Source of the DNA: Candidatus Sulfopaludibacter sp. SbA3
GTDB taxonomy: Bacteria > Acidobacteriota > Terriglobia > Bryobacterales > Bryobacteraceae
Assembly (NCBI GenBank): GCA_900290315.1
Contig: OKRF01000059.1
Span: forward strand, 19,838-27,254
DNA length: 7,417 nt
Direction: 5' to 3'
The notes under the pieces are model-generated. The model saw only the letters and a program-made list of their open reading frames with translations. It was not told the origin of the DNA and ran no database searches. Both the position numbers and the translations under genes were made by a program. This document shows positions 5,470-7,417 of this stretch, in pieces (the first letter of the stretch is position 1; each line of letters starts with the position of its first letter).

Positions 5470-7417
5470 TTAACCCCCAGCCCCCGACCCCCGCTTTTGG
5501 TAGCTTCTGGCCAGTTCCATGTAAACGCCTAAGTCGCGGTCCAGGTCGCCTTGCGTTCCATCGAAATAGAAATTACGGATGGGGAGGCCGCCTAGGTCGC
5601 GGCTGATGCGCGGATAGATGGCCTCGCAGACTATGCCGTTCATACAGGTAAACGGACTGATGTCGATAATACCGGCCGCGCCCTTCCTGGCCAGGTAGAC
5701 TACCTTACCGACATTGAGGACCATTTCGCCGAAGGCGCCCTCGCGCGGGAGTAGGGGCGGGCGCATTCCAGAATCTCGTAAATGTCCGGCTCTTCGCGGC
5801 CCTGAAAATCCTCCACGAAGGGCGCGGTCAATACGTGCTCATCGCGCTTCTGCACACGCTTGCGCACCCACGCCCCCAGAGCCTCCGTGGTCCAGATGCG
5901 GCCGGTGAGCTGGAGCTTGCGGAAGTGTTCGGAGTTGGTGTACCAGATCCACTCCACGATGTCGCTGACCCAGGCCTCGGCGCCGTACCCTTCCAGGCAC
6001 CGGATCAGGTTCTCATTGGAGAAGGTATTCAGGCGGCAGAATATCTCGCCCACTATGCCGACTACGGGGAGCGTCCGGTGACGGTTGCGCGACAGCTTGC
6101 GGAATCGGTCGCGGCTGCGTACCAGGGAATCGCGCAGCGACAGCAATTGCACTGCGGGCTCCACGGGGGTGGATTCCAGCGTGTGGCACAGATCCGCCAG
6201 GGCTTCTTCATAGACCGTCTCGCTATCGCCGCGGCGCTCTTCGTAGGGCCGGCACAGGAGCAGCAGTTTTTCCAGAAGGTCGGCGCAGAGAAGGGCGCGC
6301 CAACCTGTGCGCACGAACGGCTTGGCGAGGCTCCCGAGTCCCTGATAGGCGTTCTGGCTGGTGGGCGAGAGAATCTCCACGGCGCTGTAGCCGTTGTGGT
6401 CCAGCACGTGGCGCAGGTAGGGCGCATACTGCCCGAAGCGGCACGGACCTTCGGCCGTGGGCATGAACAGCGCCACGCGGGAGGGATCGGTTTCAGGTTT
6501 CTCCAGCAGCTTCATGAAATCGCCCACCGTGACTTTGGCCGGATAACATTCGTCGCCTGATGTGTACCTGGCACCCAGTTCGCGCGTGCGATGGTCGGAC
6601 GGCGGGGTGGGTTCGGCGTCCAGCCCGATGGCGCGAAAGGCCGAAGCAAAGGCGCGCGCGCTGCCGTAGGCCATGGGCGGAATATAGATGCGCTTGGCCG
6701 TCAGTGGATGCGCGCTTGTTGGGCCTGCGGTTCGCTCGTGTGTGACGATGGGTAGCATCGCAGAATTCCTTTGCTGTCGAGGTACGCTTCACAGCGCGTC
6801 ATGTAGCCGGCGTCGTTGCCGTGCCCGTCGAACTGGAGCACCAGCAGGGGAGCGCCCGCGGCCTCGCGGGCAAAGTGCTTGATGTAGGAATCGGGCCCGC
6901 ACTTGAAGTTGGTGATGTAGACCATGTGCAGGTTGGGGCGCGTCGCGGCGATGCGCGCAGCTTCCAGAATCTTGCGGCCGGAAATCCAAAACATGTTGGC
7001 GTGAATGTCGGCGACGGGCTCGCGTCCGGTCACCAGGAAATCCAGCGGAATCACGTTGGCGCCGTAGCGGTGCCGCAATTTGCGCGGGATGTCGCAGTTC
7101 ACGCCCCGGTCGTAGATGTTATAGCCGCGTCCGGCCAGCACCAGGCCGGGCTCGCCGGACTGCTCGAGCGTCTCCAGCGCGCGGCGGCCGGCGGACAGCA
7201 GTGCGTCTTGAAATTCGCGTTGCGCTTTGTAGCCGGCATCGACGGCGGAATCGCTGGCGCGCCGCTTCACGCCCAATCGCCGCATCGTCTCGGCCAGCGC
7301 CTTCTTCACCTGATCGGGACCAAGCTGGAAATGGAGAGTCGGGATGAGGAACTTGTGCTGGTGCGGCTCCAGCACGGGCACTGATCGTAACACCCACGGC
7401 AACGTCTGACTCCAGGG
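5470..7417 (-). CDS. Acyl-CoA dehydratase activase-related protein, C-terminal part, two one-base frameshifts, 5' end outside window
   Basis: The reading frame enters open at the right edge, with three segments in different frames. The first (7417 to about 6710) has FLIPTLHFQLGPDQ, GRGYNIYDRGVNCDIP, the cysteine motif NFKCGPDSY and TRCEAYLDSKG. The second (about 6710-5751) has KRIYIPPMAYGSARAF, YTSGDECYPAKVTVGDFM, TAEGPCRFGQYAPYL and GEIFCRLNTFSNENLIRCLE. The third (5750-5470) has GEMVLNVGKVVYLARKG and FTCMNGIVCEAIYPR. These match the large fused family related to 2-hydroxyacyl-CoA dehydratase activases (DUF2229 and HgdB-like parts), whose repeated cysteines are thought to bind Fe-S clusters. 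The ATPase (BcrAD/BadFG) domains normally lie N-terminal and would be beyond the edge. Adding one base near 6710 and one at 5750/5751 gives exactly 650 codons. Known relatives reduce and activate dehydratases with ATP; the substrate here is unknown. No partner dehydratase is visible downstream. Confidence 0.85.

Noticed and set aside
5835..6560. 241-codon open frame on the + strand opposite the activase
   Set aside because: The opposite strand carries clear conserved cysteine motifs; this frame is an antisense shadow.
6821..7384. 187-codon open frame on the + strand opposite the activase N-terminal segment
   Set aside because: It is antisense to a motif-rich coding segment and has no recognisable protein features.

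Overview
The window looks like chromosomal DNA of an acidobacterium, most likely near Solibacter/Bryobacter. It is GC-rich, carries a TIGR03435-family exported protein (a family greatly expanded in soil Acidobacteria), and has a Kdp-type two-component pair and a large activase-type protein that read like acidobacterial versions. This assignment rests on remembered family features, not on a search.

Layout. One gene lies on the + strand: a TIGR03435/DUF3738 secreted protein (96-977). Everything else is on the minus strand. Reading right to left (direction of transcription) there are: the C-terminal ~650 codons of an acyl-CoA dehydratase activase-related protein cut by the right edge (7417-5470); a 140-residue exported/membrane protein of unknown function (5199-4777); a FliA/WhiG-family sigma factor (4585-3831); a KdpD-like histidine kinase (3768-2335) whose stop overlaps the TTG start of a KdpE-like response regulator (2338-1644); and an unrecognised ~179-residue protein (about 1558-1019). 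No stretch above 300 bases lacks a gene. The 270 bases at 5200-5469 hold only small hairpins and the start region of the 140-residue gene. The 191 bases at 4586-4776 hold a perfect inverted repeat and an exact sigma-28-type -10 element.

The most important observation is about integrity. Four of the five minus-strand genes longer than 500 bases are broken by single-base frameshifts, six in all: two in the activase, one in the sigma factor, one in kdpE, two in the unknown protein. Adding or removing one base at each site restores a whole number of codons and a continuous family-like protein. Five are apparent one-base losses and one an apparent one-base gain. Uncorrected sequencing or assembly indels explain this best, so these genes should be read as probably intact in the organism.

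Functionally, the kinase and regulator form an obvious translationally coupled pair, and the sigma gene lies 62 bases upstream on the same strand, so the three may share a transcript. The activase, the small exported protein and the unknown protein have no evident link to them. I see no mobile element, CRISPR array, tRNA or rRNA, and no convincing new multi-gene system. The items most worth following are the unknown 179-residue protein, the sigma factor with an altered -35 recognition helix behind a sigma-28-like -10 box, and the sensor-domain-less KdpD without kdpFABC.
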